From contig NC_080044.1 in assembly GCF_012489685.1 (NCBI RefSeq), forward strand, positions 73,828,732 through 73,892,731: 64,000 nucleotides of DNA, in the 5' to 3' direction. Below, piece by piece: positions 46,640-58,471 of this stretch. Within the stretch, counting starts at the first letter, position 1. Every line of letters starts with the position of its first letter. The notes below the pieces were generated by a model, which was given only the letters and a program-made list of their open reading frames with translations, was not told where the DNA came from and did not search any database. Both the position numbers and the translations under genes were made by a program. The stretch comes from Lotus japonicus. Its lineage: Eukaryota; Streptophyta; Magnoliopsida; Fabales; Fabaceae.

Positions 46640-48125
46640 CTTCACCATGTTTTCCCAATGGAATTTTTCCTGGTAAGTTTTTGATGAGACATGATCTCTT
46701 TAATCTGTCTCCAAAGAGGTTGTGGGTGGTGAATTTTCATTAGTAGGAGATTATATGACTTTTTTTTAATGGAAACTGCAATTATATTAAGCAAAAGTAG
46801 GCATAGAAGCCATTACATCAGCATGAACCAAATCAATAACCTCAACTGGAACCTCTTCCAACCAAACCATGTCAGAGTAATTGGAAGCATTACCAGCTAG
46901 GTAATCAGCAACAGAATTGCCCCCCGGCGAACAAAAGACAAGTCAACATAATAAAAAAAACGAGATAACATGAAACAATCAGCAATAATACTAGCTAAAT
47001 AAGATCTGCCATCTGGCGGCTTCTTCCAACGCTGGAAGAGCTGTAAACAGTCCGTCTCAAACAGCACACGCCCAAAACCCATCTGAACAGCAAGCTGCAT
47101 GGACCACCTAAGAGTCATTGCCTCCCCCATGATTGGCGAAGAAGCAGGAAGGAGGTGTTGTGCTGCAGAAGCAAGCACCTCACCATGCCTATCCCGCACA
47201 ACCAAACCAAAAACCACCAGCCCCGTGGATGCCACCGCTGCATCGAAATTTAGCTTGTAAATTCCGTGCGTCGGCCTTACCCAAGAAGATGGTAGCGTCG
47301 GGCTTGGTCTGGGCACCACGGCTGCGTCCACGACGGGAGCAGCAGCTAGCATACAACAGCGTTGGACCACAACAGCAACCGGGACAGGCACCTCACCATC
47401 CTGGAAAACAACACGGTTACACGTCTCCCAAAGAGCATACACACCTGCCTGCCAAACCGCGAGAGCATCATCATCTGCCACAGGGAGAAAATCAGCCAAA
47501 AATTCCCCCATGTTTCCAAACCTGTGCAACCGAAGGGATAAAGGAGAACCAAACCAGAAGCTCTGTGCAACAGGACAAGATACAAACAAATGAAATATCG
47601 TCTCCTCATCAAAGGCGCACAACGGGCACAAAGGGTCAACATCAAGGCCTCTCCGGCGAAGGGAAGCACGGACAGGCAGCAAACCAGAGACCACACGCCA
47701 CGCCACCTCCTTGCAACGGGGCTGAGCATCGGTACGCCAAAACTTCTTCCACAAGGGTGCAGGAAGCGAAGACTGAGAAGATGTTGAAGAGCAAGCACCA
47801 AGAACCTTCCTGCGAACAAAAACATATCCAGATTTGGAACAATAATTGTCATCCACAGTTTCAGGCCACATAAGAGTATCAATACCACCATGCAAAGGCA
47901 AAGGAATTTATAAAATAATGGAAACAGTAGCTGGGTGGAAAATAAAATCCACCAGGTCATGCTTCCAAGAGTTGGACGCATGGTCAATCAAATGAGTGAC
48001 CTTAGACACCCCAAGTTCAGCCATTAAATCCTGCCTATTGTAAAGTTAATATTTTTTGCTTTTTTTCTCCTTTTCCCTATTTATATATATTGGGTTAAAA
48101 TACCCCTTATAAAAATAATAATAAT
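46640..48125 (+). mobile_element. Plus-strand LINE 3' region, split by a second LINE
   Basis: 46651-46690 (CCTGGTAAGTTTTTGATGAG and neighbours) resembles 41645-41690. 48046-48125 (TATTGGGTTAAAATACCCCT then an A-rich tail) resembles 41780-41839. Between them lies a minus-strand LINE (46761-48045). So one LINE tail appears to be cut in two by another. No clean TSD was found for either. Confidence 0.45.
46761..48045 (-). pseudogene. 5'-truncated LINE: zinc-binding RT region and RNase H
   Basis: The minus-strand frame 47901 to 46897 (334 codons) carries the C-terminal part of a plant LINE polyprotein. It has a zf-RVT zinc-binding module (RTDAQPRCKEVAWRVVSG, CPLCAFDEETIFHLFVSCPV), then an RNase H domain with acidic residues in KLNFDAAV, MGEAMTL and FETDCLQL. 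The last block (GNSVADYLAG, then to a TAA at 46787-46789) is in another frame after a shift in a short G/C run near 46920. Upstream, the same frame continues to about 48045 but crosses a TAA just before 47901. A poly(A) tract of 8 A on the minus strand (46761-46768) marks the 3' end. The catalytic reverse transcriptase core is missing, so it is dead. Confidence 0.85.
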
Positions 48126-48729
48126 AAGATAGAGGTAGTGCATTGGCTGGTCGCTAATATTTGGCCCCCATTAATTCATGGGCATGCAATCAATTTTAAA
48201 TAAGGAAAGATTGATATGGATTCGGTTGTGTGGGTCTAAGGCTTGTCCATGGTTACGGATTACTTACAAAGTAGGCAGCTTTGTTTCTTATGGATTGAAA
48301 TGGGTTAAAGGTTTTGATTTATTCACAACTCTTATTAACTTCCATATTTTACTTTCACTTATTTTTCTATTCTTTTTATCCTTTCAAATCACATATATCT
48401 CTCATTTCTTCTTTTTGGTAGATGTAAATATGAAATATGAAGATATACTTATCCACTAGGTTAATGTTGCCCAATGCAAATGCATGAAATAGATTTATTA
48501 GATATATTAGTTTTTTGCAAGTGTACTCTTCATATACAATGCATTAGTGTACCCTTATAGTACTCCATAATGTATTTTTATTAATGATACCAGATAAAAA
48601 TTAATTTAACTAAAAAATTACACAATATCTCAAATGAATAGTGTCGATATAAACATTGTTGTACTTTATTATAATTAGGCTGCTGAATTGCCCAAAATTG
48701 TGAACCAATGAGATAAGCGTTGATTTTAA
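48126..48729. other. Intergenic DNA
   Basis: No supportable gene; the frame at 48178-48459 shows no domain. Confidence 0.4.
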
Positions 48730-48929
48730 CTCAAAATTTGTAACAGTCACTATAGGACGTCGTATGGTCAATGTCAGCTCCAGCAAGTTGGCGACAGGTC
48801 GGGCGGGTCAACTTCGAGTCGAGTGAGTAGACGTTAAGACGGGAGGGTTGACTCTAGGTCGAGTCGGTCAGATATAGGTTTAAGGAGTGATTTTAGGGTT
48901 CATGTCAAGTACGAGGTCAAATTCAGTAG

Positions 48930-49518
48930 GGGTGTAAGCGGGTGCAACTCAATCCATGATCCTATCAACCTGAACAAACCTAATCACATTTTGGTGGGTT
49001 GGTTGGGTCAGTTTTTTTCACTACACTCGATCACCTTTGGTTTTGATACCCGGTTTGGAGATTGAAGACTCAACCCAACCCACAAATCAGAACAATCCAA
49101 ATATAACTAAATAATATTAGAAATAATGAGTGAGTAGTCTATTTCTACACTCAACCTTCATGTTTCGTTGAGTATTACCCCAACCATCTCATTCCCACAA
49201 TAAATTTTTTTATAATTTTCATTTTGAGTTGTGATTCAAGCTTTATATTTAGTTCGTATGCAGCTAGCACCCTCTACATTTTCTCTTCGTGTCTAGCCCT
49301 TTTTTTTGTTTATTGTTTTGTCTAATTTATCATGTTATTTTTTTTATTTTTCTTTTCAAATTTAGTGCATGTTTGTAAAAATTATATTATTTTATTTAAA
49401 CTAGATTACCCGATCATGGTTGGTTCGGTTCAAGTCCAAGGAGGACCCAACCCAAGTCAAGGCTCTTTGATTGGCTTAGACTTATAACACCTCAAATCCG
49501 ACCCAACTCACTTACACC
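48930..49518. mobile_element. Inverted-repeat insertion inside the foldback repeat
   Basis: Left end GGGGTGTAAGCGGGT and inward-read right end GGTGTAAGTGAGTTGGGT are inverted repeats; the subterminal parts carry GGTTGGGT / ACCCAACC motifs in opposite orientation. No TSD was matched. Confidence 0.4.
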
Positions 49519-50399
49519 TTAAATCTTTGGGTTCAAAGAGGATCAGGTTTGTCGGCATATATCAGGTCGACGGGTTAACGCCAATTTGGGCATCTCGGTC
49601 AAGCAAAATGGGTTGTTAGATATAGAGTTTATGGCCTATTTTAGGGCTAAGGTCGAGTTTATAGCCAATTTTTGACTTCAGAAAAAGTTGGGCAGGTCGA
49701 CGTCTGGTGGACACTAGGTCAGGATTATCCGCAACGAATCAAGAGGTTTGATGACGAGTTGGGTCACGTTGGTGCTAAGTAGGGTTTAGGTCCAATTTTA
49801 GGGTTCATATCTGCAGGTTTTGGGTCTCGGGCTGATTTTTGGGTTCAAGGCAAATCAACGCCTAGTCAGGTGGGTCTAGTCGGTGTTAGGCCTTTCAGGT
49901 CAGTTTCGGGTTAAGGTTTAGGAATTAGGATTTATGGTTGATTTTAGGATTTAGGTCAACCCGAGTCAGTTCCAATCATTATGTTCTGCCTGACCCCTTC
50001 ACGTTGATCTGACAGGTCGGGTTTCGAGCTGATTTTAGGTTGGCCTAACTTGATCCGTTCTGGTCAGGTTTAGGAATTAGGGTTTAGTGTTTATCTCAGG
50101 ATTAGGATTAAGGTCAGCTAAAGTTGTTCATGCCAACCCGACTAGTTCAGGGAAGGACCGACACATTCAGGTGAGTTTTAAGACCGACTTCAAGATGTAG
50201 GTCAGTCAGACTCGTTCAGGTCGGGGTTGGGGCTAATTTTAGGCTTTATGACTAATTTTAAGGCTTAGGTCTTCCCTGGTCACCCTCACTCCACTTGACT
50301 AGTTTAGGGTTAACTTAGTTCGTTCAGGTCGACCCTACTCGTTCAGAGTCGTCTTGGCGGGCATATTCTGGTATATGTAGGTTTTTAATAGTTGAATGC

Positions 50400-50687
<288 letters not shown>

Positions 50688-50880
50688 TGAATTTTAAATT
50701 CTTCATTTTTAAGGTAATTTCAATTATCTTTGAATCTAATTGGAAGAAATACTTAGTTTATTTACCATGAATTTTATAATAAATTCCTTTTAGAAAATAC
50801 TCAAACAATGTGTTTCAAGATAAAATAATATAAATTCAATTCCCTTAAAAAAACACCTCGCATCCAATGATCCAAACACC

Positions 50881-51859
50881 TCTAAAAATACCCACTCTCC
50901 AGAGAGTAGTTCATTTATCTACCCCTTCTTATATTCAAAATACTTGCACATGCTAGCTTAATCAATGGACTTCACATGAACTTCACGTGACATCTGGAAA
51001 GAGACGAAAAACCAGAGAAATAGGTCAAGCTGCAAATTGAAATTAAGAAGGAGAGGTCTAGAAAAAGCGTAGAACATGAACCATTTTCATATGATGAAAT
51101 TGATAACAGATGTTGGCAGTGTCCAAGAATGACAACAAAATTCCAGTTTGCTTTGACGAAGAGGCAAAATCAATTCTGATAATTTTCTTTTTTGGTCTTT
51201 CTCACCAACCTCTGGATATCATCGTGATTGGAGAGCTTCTCAACAATTATTTTTAATACAACTTTTCGAACTTTTGATAATTTTAAGAATGAAACTAGCT
51301 TAGCTCATTGTTACTATCTATAATCTCCTGTCCACACAATATCTACAAGTAAAGTAATATACTTTTCCTTCAAATATGTCACACAATTCACATCATTAAC
51401 GTTTCTTTTCTGTTCATCCTAATAGCCACTTATTAATTAATTTTTAAGTGGAACACACACCAGATTTCTTTTTGAATTAATAAAACACTCACCACAGGCA
51501 TTTCTTACTTGAGCTAGCTTGTATTATTCATGAGAGTGTTTATGCATATATAGCAGTGTGTAAGTTTATGTTAGGTTGAGAGAGAGACAGAGAGATGGGA
51601 TGTGACGAACCGGATGATGTATAATATTTCTACTTTTATTTATATTCTCATACATACTTAAGATATATAAAACTAATTCCATTATTTTGAGATTTCTTTC
51701 ATTTCATCATCAAAAGGACTGATTCAGTTCAATTAATTATTGGGTTCAGTAGAGATTTGTAGGAAGGAGAACTGGGGCTTTTTAATATTCATGGTGCAAT
51801 CATATATTTTGAAATTTATTTACCAGTGCACTTTTTTTTATTTAAGTACCTTGATAGTG
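50881..51859. other. Intergenic DNA
   Basis: AT-rich; nothing could be supported on either strand. Confidence 0.45.
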
Positions 51860-52290
51860 TAAATCGTCAGTTCTAGTGGCGATATTTTTTAGGTCGGCAA
51901 TCATAATGGTGATACCACTCTTTAAATTTTCTTTATTTTGGCTACCCTTGTCATAAATTTATCTATCACAAAGTTCCAGTGAATAATAGAAATAATTAGC
52001 GACAGGATATGAAGAATACATCCGTCATAAAATAATAGTGACGGAAATTTAATCCGTCAAAAAATTTCTTGTGAATAATGAAGTGTTTAGCAAAGGAGTG
52101 TGGACGGCGAATATTACCATCACAAAAAAATTAGCGACGGAGTATTTCTTGTGACGGAAGTCCAATCCGTCACAAATATTTGTGAAAAATAAAATAAATT
52201 CACGACAGAATATTGAGGGGGAAATTTCCGTCGCAAAATTATTAGCGATGGAACATTATTTGTGACACATTATTTGTGACGGATTAATTA
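51860..52290. repeat. GTGACGGA/TCCGTCACAA subterminal-type repeat array
   Basis: At least ten short units (GTGACGGAAATTTAATCCGT, TAGCGACGGAGTATT, AATCCGTCACAAAT and variants) in both orientations. It resembles subterminal repeats of CACTA-type transposons. The clearest of the three such arrays in the window. Confidence 0.45.
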
Positions 52291-53204
52291 GGATTTGTAT
52301 TTTTGTGGTCACTCTCGCCTCGTCCACAAAGCTTCAAGATTGTCTTCTCTTAAGTGTTCTAAGTTAATCTCATTCACGGACAAACCTAATTCATGTAAAT
52401 ATACCACCACTTCTTTAAGACAAACAATTTTTTCTCTCAATAAACTCGATCTTCAATTTGTGACGATTTTTTGTGGTGACAATTTAGTGCTAATTACGAA
52501 GAAGCACCCAAAGGATTAAATTACCCAAAAACAGGTCTATTTTGTTTTTGGTCGGCCAATATAATTGATCGATTTCATTACAATCAACCATCACCCACCT
52601 AAAAACTAAGTGCCTTATCCCACCATTACTTTATTCATGAAATTTGTCAAGTAAGCAATAACTATCTCCAAAGTTAAATTGTTTCGGTAAAAATTATATG
52701 AATAGTTTTATATTATTATTCTAACACGCCCCCTCATGAGAGAGTTCTTTGTGCTTGAAGCCTGGATAAATGCACAGGCCTACCTACCTTATGTTTAAAA
52801 AATTGAGGGCGGTAAAGATCGAACCATGAACCACTTGGTCATAGAGGCTCTAATATCATATCAAGTAACCAATATCTCAAAATTTAAGTTGTTGGGTAAG
52901 GGTCATATGAATAGTTTTATATTATTATTCTAACAAAATTAACTACTTTATTCATTTTTTTTGTGCATTGGAAAAATAAACTGTAACTATGTAACTATCT
53001 AAAGTTGATTTCTAAACCTCTCTTCACCTGATATATTTATCTGCTTTTACCACTTAAATTATTGTTTGTGCGCGCAAAGTTTACTCTATTCCTTAACATT
53101 TGTTTCTTTAACAAAAAAATATATTTAATTAAAAATTGGAAAAATAAATTTATAAGAACATGGTGAGTATTAGTAAACATAAGGAATTGCATGAATTTGA
53201 AAGG
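52291..53204. other. Intergenic DNA
   Basis: No gene supported. A 40-bp segment (ATGAATAGTTTTATATTATT and neighbours) occurs twice, near 52697 and 52907, within otherwise unremarkable DNA. Confidence 0.4.
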
Positions 53205-53325
53205 TACTTTATTTTTTATAAGCCAAATTAACATTTGAATTTTAAAGATATTTAGTTTTTTTAATAAGTCAAACTATCATTCAAAGGCACAAGGTGCCAC
53301 GGTGCCACCCAAAGTACAAGAAAGC
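53205..53325 (-). mobile_element. LINE 3' tail fragments with poly(A)
   Basis: Two adjacent minus-strand pieces: TTAATTTGGCTTATAAAAAA (about 53208-53235) and TTTGACTTATTAAAAAAACT preceded by TTGTGCCTTTGAATGAT (about 53258-53310), related to the tail at 20264-20340. Confidence 0.45.
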
Positions 53326-54306
53326 AAACACACCAGAAATATAAACACACAACAACAAATTTGAAAGTACTAGTATTTGTATATATGCTGATATATGACG
53401 GTGGTTTAACGGGTAAATATGGAAATAAATTAAAACTAAATATAAATGCAGCATCAAAATCTAAAATTTTCTCTCCATCATCAACCCATTTTCAGCTGCA
53501 TGCATGCATGCAAACGTTTATTTACTCGTATAGCTGGCAATCTTTTGCCTTTGCTACGTTGCAAAATCGTGCCCTAAACATGTGGACAAGGTACTAACAT
53601 TCTCGTGTCCTGCAATTTAAGCGTCCGCGTATGCCACTACTCATGCAAAATCTTGAAATCATTTTGGCCAATCGACTTAAATATTAATGAGCGTAAAACA
53701 AAGTATATGGTCAATCCTCAATATGAATGATTGTTCTAGTAATATCTCATAAAAAACATGGAGCCAAAGCTAATTAATTTTGAAATGAACGAATTTATTT
53801 ATTGATCAATGTTTAAATAATCGGTTATTTGTCTCTACTAAAAATGTTAGAGCGAGGAAAATCTTTTAATCATCCAAATTTTATAATTAGTCAATATATA
53901 CAATGGAAATTGCTTCTAAATAAAAATGAAATATATCAATTTCTATTCCAAACGAATTAAGGTTAAAAATTAAAATGGAATAAGCTTTTAGAACTGTACG
54001 TGTCAAGCATGCATTGTCTAAGATGACACTGATGAACTATTTTCGTGATATCAAACATATCAAACAGGTCTACATACAAAGCATAATTAACTACACTACA
54101 TATCCACAAAGACTTATAAAAAATGTTACAAATAGTCAAATACTATGTGGGAAGAAATGTGTGTAAGGTCCACATACAAAGTATAATTAACCGTGCTAGC
54201 TTCATCTCCAAAGACTTCAAAAATAGAAAAACATGTTTCGAATTCTATTTGGGAAGAAATGTATGCAATCGGTCCACATGCAAAGTATAATTAACAATGC
54301 AAATAA

Positions 54307-54636
54307 GAGCATCTACATCCATCATACTCACTAAAATATCTACACTTCATTTTTTACAATTTCCTATAATGCCACATCATCTACACAATTTTATTAACTT
54401 TTTACTCCAACCCAACAACTCTTAAAAGTTTCTATAAAGTTGAATATATATATATATTTATAATTTAATTATATGAATTGTAATTGCTTGTAATAAATAC
54501 AAGCTCACTTTTCAAGTCTAGTGTAGAGTATCTATTTTCACATACTCATCTTTGCCATGTTGAAATTAAATATGTACTCCAATGGTAATAGATACTCATG
54601 TGTATTTAACATTAGATACTACCATTGAAAATGCTC
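54307..54636. mobile_element. MITE with GAGCAT termini, TSD TAA
   Basis: Left end GAGCATCTACATCC and inward-read right end GAGCATTTTCAATGG form an imperfect inverted repeat; TAA flanks both sides (54304-54306 and 54637-54639). The interior carries ATGCCACATCATCTACA, typical of this MITE group. Confidence 0.65.
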
Positions 54637-54639
54637 TAA

Positions 54640-57600
54640 CTAGCTAGATCATAATTAACTCCCGTATTTGTTTTCTTCCTCAATTTAAAATTAGAAGGGA
54701 TCAATTTCTTGAAGATCAATTATCAATTTCCATTTGGTCATTTGGATCATTATTGACTTTAACCAATTACTAAAAAAAAATTATTGACTTACCCAAATAC
54801 ATACTAATTGTTAAAGATGAATCCTCTCAATTCTAACTTGAGAGATGGCAAATTCCTGACAATTTATAATAGTCGAAGTCATTGTTTCATAAGTTCATTT
54901 TCTACCACTAATTTAGATAACATTTGAATATCTTCCCTTCACTATATCTAACTACACCACCGCTAATTCCACTAGCTCTTAAATTGTTTTGCGATTTTTT
55001 TTGGATAAGCCAATTAATATTATCCAACGTTGGAAAATGTGCATGAGAAGCATGTTAATCACTTCCACTTACTTTCGAAATTTGGTTCAAACAAGGTACT
55101 TTTAAGTCTTAATAGTCAATACTCTTTCTCTCATATATAAACAATTATTTAATTTTACTTTTCTTTCATAAAAAATTAAAATATAAATACAATAACCCTA
55201 CATGTGACAACGTTAGAAGTGATGTAACACATATACTAATATACTAAGTAGCACTAAAAAAATTCCTTGTTCCCCAAAAATTCTAACCCTACTTGATTTT
55301 ATACTAATCTAATAAAGTGCTATAAGGAGTTCAAAAAAAAAAGTGCTATAAGACTTTTTAAATATTTAACACTATATAATTAATCATAATGTAGGGTCAA
55401 GTCTTTCGTCTTTGTGTGTGTGTTATGACATCACGACTCTGTCAGAGTAGAGATCATAACTGATCATTGAAAACTTTTCAGGAACATGTTATTTACGAGG
55501 TAGGTACTATGTGCGCGTTTTTTGTGAGAAATAACACATAAAAATATACATATACAGTCATTCTCTTATGTAAGCAGTAAGCACCATATCTCAAGTTACG
55601 TATAAATGTTGCAGGTCCAACAAATATGGAGGGAGAGAGAGTGAGAGTTCTCGTGAGTTGTGAACAGAGTTAAAGAAGTGTCTAGGCCTAGCTAGCTTCC
55701 GAATGACAACAGAGAATGAGCTTTGCATCCAAAAATTTAGGGAGACAGTGAGGAACTCTCACGAATCATGAAGTTGCAGTTTGGCCTGTAATACTTAACT
55801 CGATGTTTCACATTATTGTTTTCAAATCTCAATGAAATATTATTAGTTAGGTTGAGCATGTATATATAATTATAATGGTATGATTTTAAAAATAGTTAGG
55901 TTGTAATGTTGTATAACTGCTTAGAATTGTTTGCGTGCAAAAATATTGAACATGTAATTCGAATTGTATGATTTTAAAAATAACCAGTTCGTTTTTTTTT
56001 AATAGGCATAACCAGTTCGTATAATATAGAAATCTGAGATTGTAAAGATTTAGATGTACATACAAATTATTGAGAAATATGATTTACATTCAATTTATTG
56101 TTCACACTCATCTAGAAAAGAATAAATTATTTTTTAGAGTATGGTGGGTTACCTCAATTGTCATATGTACGTGTATTTTTTTTATAAGCAAATGTTAGTT
56201 TTAATAATATTAGTAAATTAGTTCTCTTCAGAGTTCGAACTTTGGACCCTTCACCATTCATATGTGCTGATGTGCATGTATGATGATAGATTTCACCCCA
56301 ATAAAGGTAGGGTAAAACTTGAATTTGAGTTTGTGAGATTTGTTGAACAATTACTACATATTTGTTTAAACCTATATGCGAAGGATCGGTACTTTCGTTT
56401 ATAAGTTAAAAATTTGTCCCCAGGGAAAAAGATAAAAAAGTTTCAGTCTTTAACGTAAGTCCTACTTCTAAAGAAGGAGTTCAACAAGTACATAGAACTT
56501 TCGGTGTCTAACTCTGTCTTGATCCTTAATGTGTCTTAACAATGTCATGATTTCTTTAATTTTCAACGATGCTTCAAGGTATCTTATATATAAAAACCCT
56601 TCTTTACCAATAATTTTTTACTACCAAGTTAGGAGAATGGTATCTACCAATTGATTGAAATCGCTAACCAGACCGATCGACCTAGTGATCGACTTCCAGT
56701 CTGATTACCCGATCTAAGTCAATTTTAAAACACTGACTGCAACCACTAGCTAAAAGAGTTCTCTTTAATATGATATCAAGAAGTGAATGTAAAATTGTAT
56801 GGAAGATTAATGAATAATTAATTGCTTGATTACTTATATAGAGAGATAGTTTTTTCTTGTATTAAAAATCAGAAAGAAATATAGTATTTCTAAAATATGA
56901 AAACTATTAACTTAATTTCAATTGTGCTCCTACAACTTAAAAATTGCTCTGTTTCGTGGCGATCTTTGTAAGTTGGGGCTTGATTTTGAATCTTGTCGCA
57001 ACAATGGTCTCAAGAATGAAGGCTCGATTACCACTAGTTATGTTTTTTTCTTTTTGTTTTTTTAATGTTAGAAACTTTTTTTTTGACTCTTCATATGGGG
57101 ATATTGAAATGACAACAATAATAGCTCAAAAAATAAAAATGACAACAATAATTGATTTAACAGAAATGTTTATTTTGCAAAATGTTTTTTTAGAAAAATA
57201 CTCAAGTGGATTCACCTTCGGTTACCCATTCGGGCTAGGGCATGGCACCGGGGTTTTAAGTAGCATACGAATTGCCCATCAATATAATCGCCGCATCATT
57301 AGCGATAATTGAACACCCAATTTTTTAAAAAAAATTAATTTATCTTTAGTGATTGAATCAATATGTATTGATATCTATTATGCTAAATGTAACAAGTAAA
57401 GGATGAATTGAGAAGAAAATAAAGTTAAAGACTACATGAAAAAACTTAAAGTTTAGTGAACTAAGTGTAAATTTCCATATTGCTTGCAGAAAGATTGCCG
57501 ATTATAACAGACAAAACACCCAATAGAATTATTTTCTATGCATGCACAGAAGAATTCCTTAAAGGACAATTTTATAAAGAGTGCATTCGAGAACCCATCC

Positions 57601-58153
57601 AATTGACAAAGGAAGATTATCATAGACAGAGGGAATTAAGTAATACATGGTATCTATAGCTGGTCAGTGATGCCAGGAACAGAGCACATCATATTCAATT
57701 ATCCAATTATTTATAGCCAACTTGCCATATGATTATATGAATCTTCCACATGGGATTTTTATGCAAAATTAGGCAGCAAGATCTGTGGACCATTCTTTGT
57801 AATGTTGTTGGCCTAATCAGGCTAGCATCATTCTTTTGATTTTTTAGATCAACATATTTTACAGTAGCATTCTTGGTTTCTTAGGTTGCATGGTATGACT
57901 CTGAGAAACAATTAAAGAAAATGTTACAACTGCTCTGCACTAACAACTTGTTGATCATGAAATCTTGATATGATGTTAGGTACTTGATCCTACATTAAAG
58001 GCTGTCTTTAACCACAGACAAAACTGCATTTCAGCTAATAACTAATCTTTAGGTATCCTCTTGGGAGTAATCTTATTCGAATTAGGAACAACCATGACTT
58101 GATTGATAGAGCTAGCTCACCCAGTGAAAGTTTTTTTCTTATACAACTTGGAC
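54640..58153. other. Long AT-rich intergenic stretch
   Basis: No gene, RNA gene or bounded element could be supported. The frame at 56944-57312 is low complexity. The DNA next to the retrotransposon at the right gives the insertion site, but the TSD cannot be confirmed because the far end is outside the window. Confidence 0.45.
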
Positions 58154-58416
58154 TGATATGGGCGGACCGAATGGGCTAATCAGTATCATGTAATTAATGG
58201 GCCGGGCAACCCATGGTCCAGCCGGACCAAAACCCAAGCTATAAATAAAAGAGGACCGCCCAAGCGGTGGGGACCTATCATTTTCACACATTTTTCATCT
58301 TGTTCGTTCCTTATTGCTCTCAATTGCTTAGCCTTTGCTTGATTTTTCATTGGTCTATTTTACATTCCTTTCGTTCTAAATCGATTAGCCTGAGAGGATA
58401 GTTCCATACCAGAACA
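58154..58416 (+). mobile_element. 5' LTR of the Tat-type retrotransposon (start uncertain)
   Basis: The LTR must end at ...CCAGAACA (58416), just before the primer-binding site. A TATA box (TATAAATA) is at 58240-58247. The proposed start TGATATGGGCGG (58154) gives TG...CA ends and 263 bp, but the 3' LTR is outside the window so the start cannot be verified. Confidence 0.5.
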
Positions 58417-58417
58417 T

Positions 58418-58435
58418 TGGCGCCCACCGTGGGGC
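58418..58435 (+). other. Primer-binding site for reverse transcription
   Basis: TGGCGCCCACCGTGGGGC lies two bases after the LTR end. TGGCGCC-type sites, complementary to a tRNA 3' end, are usual for plant Ty3/gypsy elements. Confidence 0.8.
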
Positions 58436-58471
58436 CGAAGGATACTTTCCTAGGCTTCAGTTTTCACCGCG

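Noticed and set aside
47133..47873. 246-codon plus-strand ORF opposite the LINE
   Set aside because: Antisense to the zf-RVT/RNase H coding region; composition follows the other strand.
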